Of a DNA stretch of 35,552 nucleotides, positions 15,143-24,090 are shown in pieces. The DNA is from Fibrobacter sp. UBA4297. GTDB taxonomy: Bacteria > Fibrobacterota > Fibrobacteria > Fibrobacterales > Fibrobacteraceae. A program made the translations under genes and the position numbers. The first letter of the stretch is position 1; every line of letters begins with the position of its first letter. The notes beneath the pieces were generated by a model, which was given only the letters and a program-made list of their open reading frames with translations, was not told the DNA's origin and ran no database searches. The stretch spans positions 1 to 35,552 of the forward strand of contig NZ_DGUZ01000013.1 of assembly GCF_002394865.1 (NCBI RefSeq), read 5' to 3'.

Positions 15143-15976
15143 TTAGAACTTGAATTCCATATCCACTGTAAAGCCGAGGGCGTCGCCTTCCATGCCGATT
15201 TGGACGTTGTTATCCTTTGCCTTTTTCTTCAAATCCTGGCTGCGGGCGATAATCTGACCGTTGAGCGAAATTTGCTGGTTGATGGCGAAGTTTGCACCTA
15301 CCCAGAACTTGAACTGGTTTGACCAGTCGTCGTGCAGGTCAACGTCCTTTTGACCGTTGTCAAATTCTGATTTGAAAAGGCGGAGCCAGAACTGGCCGCC
15401 GACCAGGAGCGTCACCGGTGCGGACGGGAGCGTGAAATCAAATTCACCGCCAAGGCGAAGTTCCAGGCCTCTTTCGAGCTTGTTGTGCTCAAAGCCCCAG
15501 AAAAGCCCTGCTTCAGTACCATAGGCCGCCCCCTTGATGGCGCTGATGTCGCTGTGGTGCTGGGCGCCTGCGTAGATGAACATCTCGTTGGAACTCGGGG
15601 CCGTTGTCCCGACGCCCTTGGCCTTGTCCTTACCGATGGGGAGGTTGAAGTCAAGGAAAAAATAAAGTTCCGGATCCAATGCGTAACGTGCGCCGATAAC
15701 CAAGTCGCGAAGCCCACTGCCACCTTCGGAGCATGCGTCGCAATCCGTTTCGCCCCAGAACTGATATCCAAAACCCTGTAAAGAAAGCTCAAATTGCGGG
15801 GTGACGTTCATGCGGGCACCGACCTTGAGGCCCATTTGGGACCAGTCATCGTCTGTATCGTAGTAGAGTCCTGCTTTTACAGAGCCCTGATTATTCTGGA
15901 GCAAGCCAAAATAATCCCATGTTGCAAAGCTGGATGTGACAATTGCAGCCGTGAGAAGAAGAATCTTTTTGAACAT
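15143..15976 (-). CDS. Putative outer-membrane beta-barrel protein
   Basis: 277 residues. The signal peptide MFKKILLLTAAIVTSSFA is followed by beta-rich sequence with amphipathic strands and a terminal Phe (VDMEFKF). DLVIGARYALDPELYFFLDFNLPIGKDK and GAAYGTEAGL align with matching parts of the neighbour at 14221, so the pair arose by duplication, although most other positions differ. CDAC (about residues 79-82) might form a loop disulfide. Each gene has its own terminator, so they can be expressed separately. The function is unknown; I infer a porin-like or structural envelope role. Confidence 0.6.
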   Translation of the reverse strand: MFKKILLLTAAIVTSSFATWDYFGLLQNNQGSVKAGLYYDTDDDWSQMGLKVGARMNVTPQFELSLQGFGYQFWGETDCDACSEGGSGLRDLVIGARYALDPELYFFLDFNLPIGKDKAKGVGTTAPSSNEMFIYAGAQHHSDISAIKGAAYGTEAGLFWGFEHNKLERGLELRLGGEFDFTLPSAPVTLLVGGQFWLRLFKSEFDNGQKDVDLHDDWSNQFKFWVGANFAINQQISLNGQIIARSQDLKKKAKDNNVQIGMEGDALGFTVDMEFKF

Positions 15977-16194
15977 TATAACTCCTATGAAACACCTTGA
16001 TGGTAACCCCTAATTTAGTAAACCAATAGACCCAAGGCAATTAAATATTTGTAAGCAAATTTTCATTTCCGTGCTAATGGTCACAATTGATGTTTTTTGC
16101 TTACAATGGCAGTTGCCAAAGTCGTTTTAAAAATTATTTTTACATGTAAGAGGCGTTGCTACTTGCTTTGCCAAAAGGAATTTAAAGGGCGTAT
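15977..16194. promoter_or_regulatory. Divergent intergenic region with paired inverted repeats
   Basis: TTGTAAGCAAA (16049-16059) and its exact reverse complement (16096-16106) lie 36 nt apart. A second palindrome TGGCA-GT-TGCCA (16107-16118) abuts. TTGCCA (16113-16118) followed after 16 nt by TATTTT is a possible promoter for the large surface-protein gene, and would overlap the palindrome. Confidence 0.55.
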
Positions 16195-19100
16195 ATGAAT
16201 TACATAATCCGTTTACTGCTTGCTGCTAGCCTAATCCTCCCGGTGTCCGTTTGGGCTCAGGGTGTTGCCCCTAAACAATATTTGAATCTCTACTATAGAA
16301 ACGACCAGCTTTATGTGGGACAATATAAATTCAGTTGTGAAATCGGAAAAAAAGATAATGATCGTGGAGATTGTGTCTTTTCTCATGGGATAACGTCTGA
16401 GTATAAGGTTCGCACTGCGTTCTATGCAGCAACGGTGACCTCCAAGAAATGGGTGTTGAAAGATGCAGAAACGGATCAGAAGCAATCGACTGTGCTTAAT
16501 CTTGCCACTGATATTAACTTTGGCCAGGTTCTTGATGAAGAAGGAAAATGCTCGGAAAACCATAATTTTTTGCCTTTCGTCGGTGCGACATTTAATGGAC
16601 AGAATCATACCATTTCAAACATTTGTCGAGTATTCAATGGTACAATGAACACATACGCAGGCTTTTTTGGTGTTGTAGATGGAAAAGAAATAAATGATTT
16701 GAATATTACGAACGTTAATTTTATTGTTGATAAATATACGGAAGGAAATGCTGCATCGGCTAATGGTTCCGATTACTGGGCTGCGGGCGCGTTTGCTGCT
16801 GAAATTTGGAACAGCAAGGTGACCAATGTGACTTTAAAGAAAATTTTTATTCAAGCTCCTCTTGCTGGTGGCCTTGCCGGGTTTATTGCAAATTCGACAA
16901 TTTCGGACGTAAAAACGGCGGATAATGCTGTTGTCAAGATCTTGAACGAAAGTCAAATTACTCAAGACTATGCCGGAAAAAAAATTAGCGGTGTAAATTC
17001 AGTTGTTTTTAGTCCGTACAAAGTGTCTCTGGGCGGCCTCGCCGGTGTGGCTTTCTATACGGATATCAAAGATGTCGACATCGCTGTTCAGGTAGAAAAT
17101 AAAGTGGCTGTAGATCAATCCGTTTTGGGAGGTCTTGTCGGTCACTATGTTTATGCTCCAACGAATCAAGTATTCGGTGGTATTACCCCAAAAAATTCAG
17201 TAGTTCAAAACATCCAAATTCATGGAGCAACTGGCGACGATTCTAAGCTTGTTGTTTCTGGCGGTGTCGCTATGGGCGGTGTGTTTGGTGCTACCAAGAG
17301 GTATGAAATATACGCGTCGGAGGTTTATGGCCTCGAGGTGGACAAAGTTGCAGTGACTGGGCTGAATATAGCACAAAGCATGGCGCTAGTTGATGACGCT
17401 ACAGTTGCAAAGCCGATGTATTTCGGAGGTGTTATCGGAAATGCCGATCTTTGTAATGGCGGTATCCTGAAAATTACGGATGCAAAAGTAAATGAATTAA
17501 AAATTGATGAATATTTGCCTTACGATGGAGCCTTTCAATATTTCGTGGGTGGAATTGCCGGGTTTGCCGCATGCGAAAATGTGAATAATTCTGGAAATCG
17601 CGAAGACCTGTACTTAACGCTTAAAAATTCTAAAGCGTCCGGGAGAATTATACTTCAAGGTGGCAATTCCGTTGATGCTGAGATGTCGTATGCTCGCGCG
17701 TCCGCTATGATGGGCGGCCTTGTTGGGGATGCTATTGTATCGCTTGAAAATAATAGCACTGCTGGGAATGAATCGGAAGTCTCGTTAACCTACGCCGCCA
17801 AGAGGGCAGCTGGTGTGACTGATGCCGATTCTGTGATTGTGGGTGGCGTTTTTGGTGCAGTCAGCAAATACAACAATGAAATAAAAAAAGTTCGATTGTC
17901 TGATTTAGCTTATAAAAGCTCTATTTATGTTGTAGATGACGGTATTACGTCTCGTATAGGAGGTATTATAGGCAAATATCCTCTAGTATTATCTGGGGAA
18001 CCCAAAATTGATTTTGAAGATGTCCATGTCGATTTCCGTGGTGGATCGGTTGTTTCGTATAGCGGGGAGGCCGTGCCTTCTGAAAACACGTCTTCATCGA
18101 TAGGTGGTATTTGTGGAATTTGCCGTACACCTGAATTGATTGCTCGCAGCTCTGTTGAAGGTTCGTTTAGTGGAACTCTTGGTTTTAATACTCCTCCGAA
18201 AAAGAATTTTTATGTGGGTGGGCTCGTTGGCGAAGCAGATTTTCATGGTTCAGAGGAAGTTGTTGTAAAAAACAACTATTATATAGGGACGATTGCTGAT
18301 AAGTTTAATAGAGGAAAGGGACATGCGGGCTATCTTTTTGGTTATATGCATGGCGACGGGCTGGGCAACAAGCCGGTTTTGACATCGAACTATCATTATG
18401 GTGCTGATAATGTTGGTGCTGTCGGTTATTTCGAAAATTATGGCGCATTTACCGATATCGTGTTTTTTAACGAAAATGGATTCAATAAGTTTGTAGCAAA
18501 GCACAATGTTCGCAATGGCGGTGGTGGCTTGCAAGATGGACCGAATGGTTCCACCAATAATGGTTATGCTATATCGATTTACATGCAATCTCAAGATTTT
18601 GCAGATTTCTTGAACAGTGTATGGACGGATCCCGAAAATCAGGTTTGGGCGTATGAAAACGATTTGCCGACCCTTATAAATCCTGTGGTGGCGGGCAGTT
18701 CTAGCTCGAATAATGGAAGCTCTTCAAGCTATGAAGGTTCTTCTAGCAGCGATGTGACTTCTTCGTCCGATGGCTTGTCATCGAGCTCTGCAAACAATGG
18801 TGATTCTAGCTCTAGTTACGAAGAGTCTTCTAGCAGTAATGCAACATCTTCTTCGTCCGATGGAACATCCTCTTCTTCGAATGTGACTTCTTCGTCCGAT
18901 GGCTTGTCATCGAGCTCTGCAAACGATGGTGATTCCAGTTCAAGTTATGGAGAGTCTTCTAGCAGTAATGGCACTTCCTCGTCGTCTAACGGAACATCCT
19001 CTTCTTCAGATGCAACATCATCGTCTTCGAATGGCGCGTCTTCTTCTAGCGGTAATGAAAACTCCTCGTCGTCCGAAAAAGGAAAGTCTTCTTCTTCGAA

Positions 19101-20826
19101 CGGAGAAATGTCTAGCAGCAGTGCCGGCAATGACAAATACAGCTCCAGTAGTTCCGCCAAAGACGAATCGAGCTCTAGCAAGGGTGGCTCTAGCAACTAT
19201 AACTACATCTATGAACTTGCTGAACCTACTGCGAGACAGGATGGCAGTGCGCTCCGCATGACGTTGGGTGACACTATTGCAGACAAGCTTGAAAATGTTG
19301 ATTACCACATTGTTGTGAAGTCTGATGCTGGTACTTACCTCGATACGGTGGTTGATGGAAAAACGGTGGGTGACGTTAAGAATGGCACGTGGCGCCTAGA
19401 TCCTGCTCCTGCCGGCGAATACACCGTGACCTTTACGCTTACGGACGGTAAAGATTCTGTCAGCTATGATAAAAAGTTCATCACGGAAAAAGAAAAGACA
19501 TTCACGCCGCAAGCCTGGCAGACGCTTTCTCTGTACGCTTTCTGCCGCGACAAGGGCGGTGATTGTATGTCTGAATTGGATGCTCGTTTTGCCCGCCAGC
19601 AACAGAACTGGGCGGCAGAACAGTGTGAAGAGATGAAGGCACAAGTCAAGCGTGGCGCCGCTCCTGACGATGATCATTTCTACCATGAAATGGAAGATAT
19701 CTGTGCGCAGGCGAATGGCTTGGATGCTACGGCTTCTGTCTACTGGTGGGATGAATTGAATCCGGTTGGCGAATTCTGGCAGTATCGCAAGTTCAGCGTG
19801 AACGACAAGTTCGATTCCACTCGCGGTTACTGGTATGGCCCGATTGATAACGAACCGCTGGTGATGAGCCTTGAAACGCCTGACATGAAGGACGAAGTCG
19901 TCTGGCGTCTTGAAAACAAGTATTCTGGCTGGAATCTCGTGGCAAATCCGTTTGGCTGGTATGTGTCCTTGCCGAAAGAAAAGGGACTTCAGTTCTGCAA
20001 GTGGGATTCTGAAGCTAGCACTTACGTGGAAGCGGATACGCTTGGACCTTATGAGGCAATCTGGGTCCATACAGAAAAGGCTATGACGTACCGAATTCCG
20101 CTGAAGGCTGCTATTGTTCTCGAAGGCGAAAAGAAGTCTTTGAACAAGAGTTCTGCTTCTGAAAACTGGAATCTCCGTGTCGTCTTGGCTGACGATAATG
20201 GCAAGCGCGATTCTTGGAACGAGCTTGCTGTCGGCACGGCCTCGTCTTTGGGCGAACCGCCTGCAGGCATGGGTGACCGCGTGAACCTCTCCATTGTCGA
20301 AGGCAAAAAGCGTCTCGTCAAGAGTGTAAAAAAGAATGCTGATGACCTCGAATGGAATCTCGAAGTGAGCGCCTCGACCTCTCGTGATGGGCATTTGAGC
20401 TTTGATGGCCTCGAAAGTGTCTGGGCAAAGGGCATGCGCGTCTATGCGACCGTGGATGGCAATACGGTCGAGGTTGCGAAGGAAAGTCCGGTGGATGTCA
20501 GGCTCTCATCGAAGGCTAAAAACATTTCTGTGCGTGTGACCAAGAGCGCTGTTTTGACGGCTATCGCAAAGAATATGCTCTCGAGATTCCGTGTGAACCA
20601 GACTCCGAACGTCTTGAACGTCGGTTTTGATGCGGCCTCCAAGCTCGCTGGCATGAATGTGAAGGTGAGCGTTGTGGGTGTCGATGGTCGAATCGTTGCT
20701 ACGAACAGGGCTATCGCTCGCGAAGGCTCTAACGCCATCTCCATGAAAAAGCCCAAACAGGGGGTCTACTTCGTCCGCCTCAAGGTTGGCAGCCAGAGTG
20801 CCGTCACCCGCGTTATGGTCCGATAA
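16195..20826 (+). CDS. Giant secreted surface protein: GLUG-like repeat region, poly-Ser linker, C-terminal sorting module
   Basis: 1543 residues. A signal peptide ends near VWAQG. Residues about 110-830 hold repeats such as FNGQNHTISNI, AGFFG, GGLAG, GGLVG and GGVFG, resembling GLUG-type beta-helical repeats of bacterial surface proteins. Residues about 835-1001 are a long Ser/Asn/Gly linker with a 43-residue in-frame duplication (DNA 18754-18840 and 18883-18969). Residues about 1010-1460 contain two or more beta domains with Trp-rich stretches (YSGWNLVANPFGWYV). The last 80 (VVGVDGRIVATNRAI to VMVR) resemble a type IX sorting domain. It is probably an adhesin or fibre-contact protein on the outer surface; that role is inferred. 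No catalytic motif is recognised. The N-terminal half is visibly more A/T-rich than the C-terminal third. Confidence 0.75.
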   Translation: MNYIIRLLLAASLILPVSVWAQGVAPKQYLNLYYRNDQLYVGQYKFSCEIGKKDNDRGDCVFSHGITSEYKVRTAFYAATVTSKKWVLKDAETDQKQSTVLNLATDINFGQVLDEEGKCSENHNFLPFVGATFNGQNHTISNICRVFNGTMNTYAGFFGVVDGKEINDLNITNVNFIVDKYTEGNAASANGSDYWAAGAFAAEIWNSKVTNVTLKKIFIQAPLAGGLAGFIANSTISDVKTADNAVVKILNESQITQDYAGKKISGVNSVVFSPYKVSLGGLAGVAFYTDIKDVDIAVQVENKVAVDQSVLGGLVGHYVYAPTNQVFGGITPKNSVVQNIQIHGATGDDSKLVVSGGVAMGGVFGATKRYEIYASEVYGLEVDKVAVTGLNIAQSMALVDDATVAKPMYFGGVIGNADLCNGGILKITDAKVNELKIDEYLPYDGAFQYFVGGIAGFAACENVNNSGNREDLYLTLKNSKASGRIILQGGNSVDAEMSYARASAMMGGLVGDAIVSLENNSTAGNESEVSLTYAAKRAAGVTDADSVIVGGVFGAVSKYNNEIKKVRLSDLAYKSSIYVVDDGITSRIGGIIGKYPLVLSGEPKIDFEDVHVDFRGGSVVSYSGEAVPSENTSSSIGGICGICRTPELIARSSVEGSFSGTLGFNTPPKKNFYVGGLVGEADFHGSEEVVVKNNYYIGTIADKFNRGKGHAGYLFGYMHGDGLGNKPVLTSNYHYGADNVGAVGYFENYGAFTDIVFFNENGFNKFVAKHNVRNGGGGLQDGPNGSTNNGYAISIYMQSQDFADFLNSVWTDPENQVWAYENDLPTLINPVVAGSSSSNNGSSSSYEGSSSSDVTSSSDGLSSSSANNGDSSSSYEESSSSNATSSSSDGTSSSSNVTSSSDGLSSSSANDGDSSSSYGESSSSNGTSSSSNGTSSSSDATSSSSNGASSSSGNENSSSSEKGKSSSSNGEMSSSSAGNDKYSSSSSAKDESSSSKGGSSNYNYIYELAEPTARQDGSALRMTLGDTIADKLENVDYHIVVKSDAGTYLDTVVDGKTVGDVKNGTWRLDPAPAGEYTVTFTLTDGKDSVSYDKKFITEKEKTFTPQAWQTLSLYAFCRDKGGDCMSELDARFARQQQNWAAEQCEEMKAQVKRGAAPDDDHFYHEMEDICAQANGLDATASVYWWDELNPVGEFWQYRKFSVNDKFDSTRGYWYGPIDNEPLVMSLETPDMKDEVVWRLENKYSGWNLVANPFGWYVSLPKEKGLQFCKWDSEASTYVEADTLGPYEAIWVHTEKAMTYRIPLKAAIVLEGEKKSLNKSSASENWNLRVVLADDNGKRDSWNELAVGTASSLGEPPAGMGDRVNLSIVEGKKRLVKSVKKNADDLEWNLEVSASTSRDGHLSFDGLESVWAKGMRVYATVDGNTVEVAKESPVDVRLSSKAKNISVRVTKSAVLTAIAKNMLSRFRVNQTPNVLNVGFDAASKLAGMNVKVSVVGVDGRIVATNRAIAREGSNAISMKKPKQGVYFVRLKVGSQSAVTRVMVR
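18754..18969 (+). repeat. In-frame tandem duplication inside the Ser linker
   Basis: Positions 18754-18840 and 18883-18969 are nearly the same, offset 129 nt (43 codons). Within each, serine is coded by a mixture of TCN and AGY triplets. Such copies can expand or contract by recombination. Confidence 0.85.
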
Positions 20827-20837
20827 ATCAGTCTAGC

Positions 20838-20870
20838 CGAACGCAAGTTTAATTACTAAATTTGCGCTCG
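20838..20870 (+). promoter_or_regulatory. Inverted repeat abutting the transporter start codon
   Basis: CGCAAGTTT (20842-20850) pairs with AAATTTGCG (20858-20866) with one G-U, extended outward by CGA/TCG to 20838-20870. The ATG is at 20873 and no separate Shine-Dalgarno is visible. It may stop transcription of the upstream gene weakly, bind a regulator, or limit translation. Confidence 0.5.
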
Positions 20871-20872
20871 TT

Positions 20873-22504
20873 ATGACAAAAGCAAAATTCATCAAACTCA
20901 TTATTGCATCGGTGCTCGCCATCGCTGCCCTCTTCGTCCCGTACGAAGCCCTCGGCTTCGTTGGTGACCACGCGTTGAACACTCTCGAAATTCGCGTCAT
21001 CGCAATCTTTGTGATGGCTGCCCTTTTCTGGATCCTCCAACCGTTCCCGATCTGGTCTACGTCCATGTTCGTGATTGTGTTGATGATTCTCACGCTTTCG
21101 AACTCGGCGCTTATCCCGTTCCGCGTGGAAGGTGTTGAACCGCTCAAGTTCAAGGACATCATGGCCACGTTTGCGAACCCGATTATCATGCTCTTCTTGG
21201 GCGGCTTCTTCCTTGCTTCTGCCGCTTGCAAGTACAACATGGACAAGAACCTTGCCCGCGTGCTCTTGAAGCCGTTCGGCAAGGACCCGAAGTGGGTGCT
21301 CCTTGGCCTCATGATCATCACCGCCGTGTTCTCCATGTTCATGAGCAACACCGCTACTGCCGCTATGATGCTCGCCATCCTCGGCCCGGTGCTCAAGCTC
21401 TTTGATGAAAATGACCGCGGTAAAGCTGCTTTTGCTCTTGCCATCCCGCTCGGTGCTAACATCGGTGGCATGGGTACTCCGATCGGTACGCCTCCTAACG
21501 CCATTGCCCTTGGTGCTCTCCAGTCCAGCGGTTTCAACATCTCGTTTGGCCAGTGGATGGAATTCGGTGTCCCGTATGTGATTATTATGATGATTCTTGC
21601 TTGGCTCTTGCTCCTCAAGCTCTATCCGATCAAGATGAAGCAAATGAACCTCGATATCGAAGGTGCAGAAGGTTTTGACAAGAGCCCGCGCGCTATCATC
21701 GTTTACATTACCTTTGCTGTGTGCGTACTTTTGTGGGTGACCGGTAAGAATGTTCATGGCCTCAATGACAACGTGATTGCAATGATCCCGATGGCTGTGT
21801 TTGCTTTGACGGGTGTGATTACCAAGAAGGACCTCAACGAAATGAGCTGGGACGTTCTTTGGCTCGTCGCTGGTGGTTTTGCTCTCGGTCTCGGTTTGCA
21901 GCAGACTGGCCTTGCAAAGGACCTCATCAACGCTATTCCGTTCAATACCTGGTCTCCGATCGTCCTCATGGTCGGTTGCGGCTTCATCTGCCTCTTCATG
22001 GCAAACTTTATGAGCCATACCTCTACGGCTAGCTTGCTCGTCCCGATTTTCATCGTCGTGGCTGTAAGCTGCAAGGACAACCTCGCTCCGCTCGGTGGCG
22101 TGACCTCCTTGATGGTCGCTGTAGCTTTCGCAAGCTCCCTCGGCATGTGCCTCCCGATTTCTACGCCGCCTAACGCTCTTGCCCACGCAACGGGTTACAC
22201 GGATACGCGCGGCATGGCTATCACGGGTATCGTGATGGGTATCGGCGGTCTCGTTCTCTCCTGGATCATGATGTTTGGTCTTTCCAAGGTGAACTTCTTC
22301 GAAGATCCGGCTGAAGTTGCCGCTCCTGCTGCTGCTACTGCTCCGGCTGCTGCTGCACCTGTTTATGCAAAGCCTGCCGAAGTTGCTGCTCCGGTTGAAA
22401 CGATCGCCGAACCGGCTGCCGCTCCAGTTGCCGATAGCGCTGCTGTCGCCATTCCGGCTGACTCCGCCGCTAAGGTTGTTGTCGATAGCGCTATCGCTAA
22501 GTAA
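20873..22504 (+). CDS. DASS/SLC13-family sodium:anion (dicarboxylate-type) symporter
   Basis: 543 residues with about 11-13 hydrophobic segments. Two inverted halves each hold a substrate and sodium motif: SNTATAAMM near 157 with GTPIGTPPNAIA near 204, and SHTSTASLL near 380 with PISTPPNALA near 425. These are the SNT-type and TPPN-type motifs of the divalent-anion:Na+ symporters, which carry succinate, malate, citrate or sulfate. Succinate export or uptake would fit a succinate-forming organism, but the substrate is not readable. The last 60 or so residues (about 480-543) form an unusual Ala/Pro/Val-rich hydrophilic tail after the last membrane segment, not normal for the family. It starts 46 nt after the surface-protein gene. 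Confidence 0.88.
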   Translation: MTKAKFIKLIIASVLAIAALFVPYEALGFVGDHALNTLEIRVIAIFVMAALFWILQPFPIWSTSMFVIVLMILTLSNSALIPFRVEGVEPLKFKDIMATFANPIIMLFLGGFFLASAACKYNMDKNLARVLLKPFGKDPKWVLLGLMIITAVFSMFMSNTATAAMMLAILGPVLKLFDENDRGKAAFALAIPLGANIGGMGTPIGTPPNAIALGALQSSGFNISFGQWMEFGVPYVIIMMILAWLLLLKLYPIKMKQMNLDIEGAEGFDKSPRAIIVYITFAVCVLLWVTGKNVHGLNDNVIAMIPMAVFALTGVITKKDLNEMSWDVLWLVAGGFALGLGLQQTGLAKDLINAIPFNTWSPIVLMVGCGFICLFMANFMSHTSTASLLVPIFIVVAVSCKDNLAPLGGVTSLMVAVAFASSLGMCLPISTPPNALAHATGYTDTRGMAITGIVMGIGGLVLSWIMMFGLSKVNFFEDPAEVAAPAAATAPAAAAPVYAKPAEVAAPVETIAEPAAAPVADSAAVAIPADSAAKVVVDSAIAK

Positions 22505-22803
22505 TAATTTTTATGATAAGCGGCGCATTACCGCGTTCTCGGACTCTCGCTGTACGACTTGTACAGCTTCGGTCCTGCGGCCTTGTCCTGCTTGCTTCTC
22601 CTAAAAATTTTGATTTAAGGACCTGGATTAAATTCAGGTCTTTTTTTTGTATATAACGTCTGTTTGTAAAAAGTTGTTCACGAAAATAGTTGTTTTGGAT
22701 AAGGTGTTATCATCATTTCTATAAAAATAGCCCAAATGGGTTATTGCATTGTAATGTTGTTGTAAGTAAATTATTATACAACTTAAACAAAAGGAAATGT
22801 AAA
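22505..22803 (+). other. Gap with structured 3' region, terminator and AT-rich promoter zone
   Basis: After the transporter stop, 22541-22575 can form an extended hairpin (GGAC/GTCC outside, GCTGTAC/GTACAGC inside, 5-nt loop). A terminator follows at 22617-22648. The rest is AT-rich, with a TTGCAT-N17-TAAATT pair that could be a promoter, and an inverted GTTGTA/TACAAC just upstream of the next gene. I see no coding region. Confidence 0.5.
22617..22648 (+). terminator. Intrinsic terminator after the transporter gene
   Basis: GACCTG (22620-22625) pairs with CAGGTC (22635-22640), followed by eight T. Confidence 0.85.
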
Positions 22804-23844
22804 ATGGCAACAAAATTGAAAAAAGCTGGAAAAATCTCAGTAAATGACCTGCTCCCGGGCGATATCTTGGCGTTTAAGGGAGACCCGGATGATGATATTA
22901 GTAAACTTATCATGAAATTTACGGGGTCCGACGTTTCGCATGGTGCGATCTTTGTACAGAAACAGGATAATGTCCTTGCTGAAGCGGGTGGTGATGGCAT
23001 CCATGCTCGCCGGATGAAGGACAATTCTAATGCTCGTGAAGCTTATGTGATGCGTCATAATAAGGCTCGCAAATATGGTGTTGAGCCTGTTGTGCCGATT
23101 GCCAAGGATTATGTGCTTCAGGACCTTCCGTATCCGTATTCCGACTTGATTCTTTTGGGCTTGATCCTTATCTTCAAGCATCAGGTGACAAATCAGCTTC
23201 TCTCTCGCGTTGTTGTAGAATTCTTGTGCTTGGTAGCCGCAGAACTTAAGACGATTATTGAAAAGGAAAAAACGCCTGGCAAGCATACGATGGTGTGCTC
23301 TTCTTATGTTTACCAGTGCTATCTGGATGCTTCCAAGAAAAATCCGGCACTCAAGCTCAAACTCAAGGATGCTGACGTTGGCTTTAAGGACCATCCTCTT
23401 ATCGGCCGCAAGTCAAAGTCTAAGTCGGTCACGCTTTTCGATATGTATGCCAATTACGTCGAAACGCATGAAGAAGAATGCAAGAAGAACTTCAAGCTTA
23501 GAAAGTCCGTGGCTCCGAAGAAGCTCCGTTCTAAAGAAGAAATCTTGGCCGATTTGAAGAAGCTTCTTTTGTCTAAAATCTCCGACAAGATTCCGACAAT
23601 GACTCCAGAGCAATTTTCCACGGTTATCGACATCATTGAAGCCATTAAGGATGTTATCTCTGCCTTGGCAACGTTCTTTAAGGGCGACCGCGTGTCCTTC
23701 TCGGAAATGATGAAGATTGCAAGAGAACAGCAGGCCATGTTTGTAACGCCGAGTGATTTGGTCAACCACGTCACAAACGTAACGCTCGTTGGTATGCTGA
23801 GAGTCGAACGCTACGGCGAAGACTACGATGAAAACTGGAAATAA
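22804..23844 (+). CDS. YiiX-like permuted NlpC/P60 cysteine hydrolase
   Basis: 346 residues from the ATG at 22804, which has AAAAGGA upstream; the open frame extends further but lacks protein-like features. LLPGDILAFKGDPDD opens the domain. SDVSHGAIFVQ gives the catalytic His at 46, and TMVCSSYVYQCYL gives the Cys at 165. This His-before-Cys order is that of the permuted papain-like YiiX/YaeF group, whose members cut amide or ester bonds in lipids or peptidoglycan. A charged helical C-terminal part (about 220-346) has no domain I recognise. There is no signal peptide, so it should be cytoplasmic. A hydrophobic stretch around 117-145 (LILLGLILIF) might contact a membrane. Confidence 0.7.
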   Translation: MATKLKKAGKISVNDLLPGDILAFKGDPDDDISKLIMKFTGSDVSHGAIFVQKQDNVLAEAGGDGIHARRMKDNSNAREAYVMRHNKARKYGVEPVVPIAKDYVLQDLPYPYSDLILLGLILIFKHQVTNQLLSRVVVEFLCLVAAELKTIIEKEKTPGKHTMVCSSYVYQCYLDASKKNPALKLKLKDADVGFKDHPLIGRKSKSKSVTLFDMYANYVETHEEECKKNFKLRKSVAPKKLRSKEEILADLKKLLLSKISDKIPTMTPEQFSTVIDIIEAIKDVISALATFFKGDRVSFSEMMKIAREQQAMFVTPSDLVNHVTNVTLVGMLRVERYGEDYDENWK

Positions 23845-23852
23845 TTAAGGAA

Positions 23853-23877
23853 TAGCCCGCTCTGCGGGCGTTTCTCT
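23853..23877 (+). terminator. Weak terminator-like hairpin after the YiiX-like gene
   Basis: GCCCGC-TCT-GCGGGC (23855-23869) is followed by GTTTCTC. A second small hairpin (CTACA/TGTAG, 23876-23892) follows before the strong hairpin at 23894. Confidence 0.6.
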
Positions 23878-23893
23878 ACAACTTTCGTGTAGC

Positions 23894-23928
23894 AAAAAAA
23901 ATCCTCGCTTTTCAGCGAGGATTTTTTC
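23894..23928. terminator. Bidirectional terminator between the YiiX-like gene and tRNA-Val
   Basis: An 8-bp stem (23901-23908 with 23915-23922) is flanked by A8 and T6. It sits three bases past the tRNA 3' end. Confidence 0.92.
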
Positions 23929-23930
23929 AG

Positions 23931-24004
<74 letters not shown>

Positions 24005-24090
24005 ATTAAGGTAGCCCAATATTAGAAAAAGATTGAGCGCCTGTCAAGGGTGGAGGGCAATAAAAATGAAAAAAATACGGGAACTTGCCG

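Noticed and set aside
14221..15976. Two barrel genes as one broken gene
   Set aside because: Each has its own signal peptide, complete C-terminus and terminator, so they are paralogues, not fragments.
22690..22803. N-terminal extension of the YiiX-like protein
   Set aside because: The stretch is AT-rich promoter-like DNA. The ATG at 22804 has a ribosome-binding site and starts the recognisable domain.
23881..23930. Possible attachment site for an integrated element at tRNA-Val
   Set aside because: There is no integrase, no second copy of the tRNA 3' end and no phage-like gene in the window.
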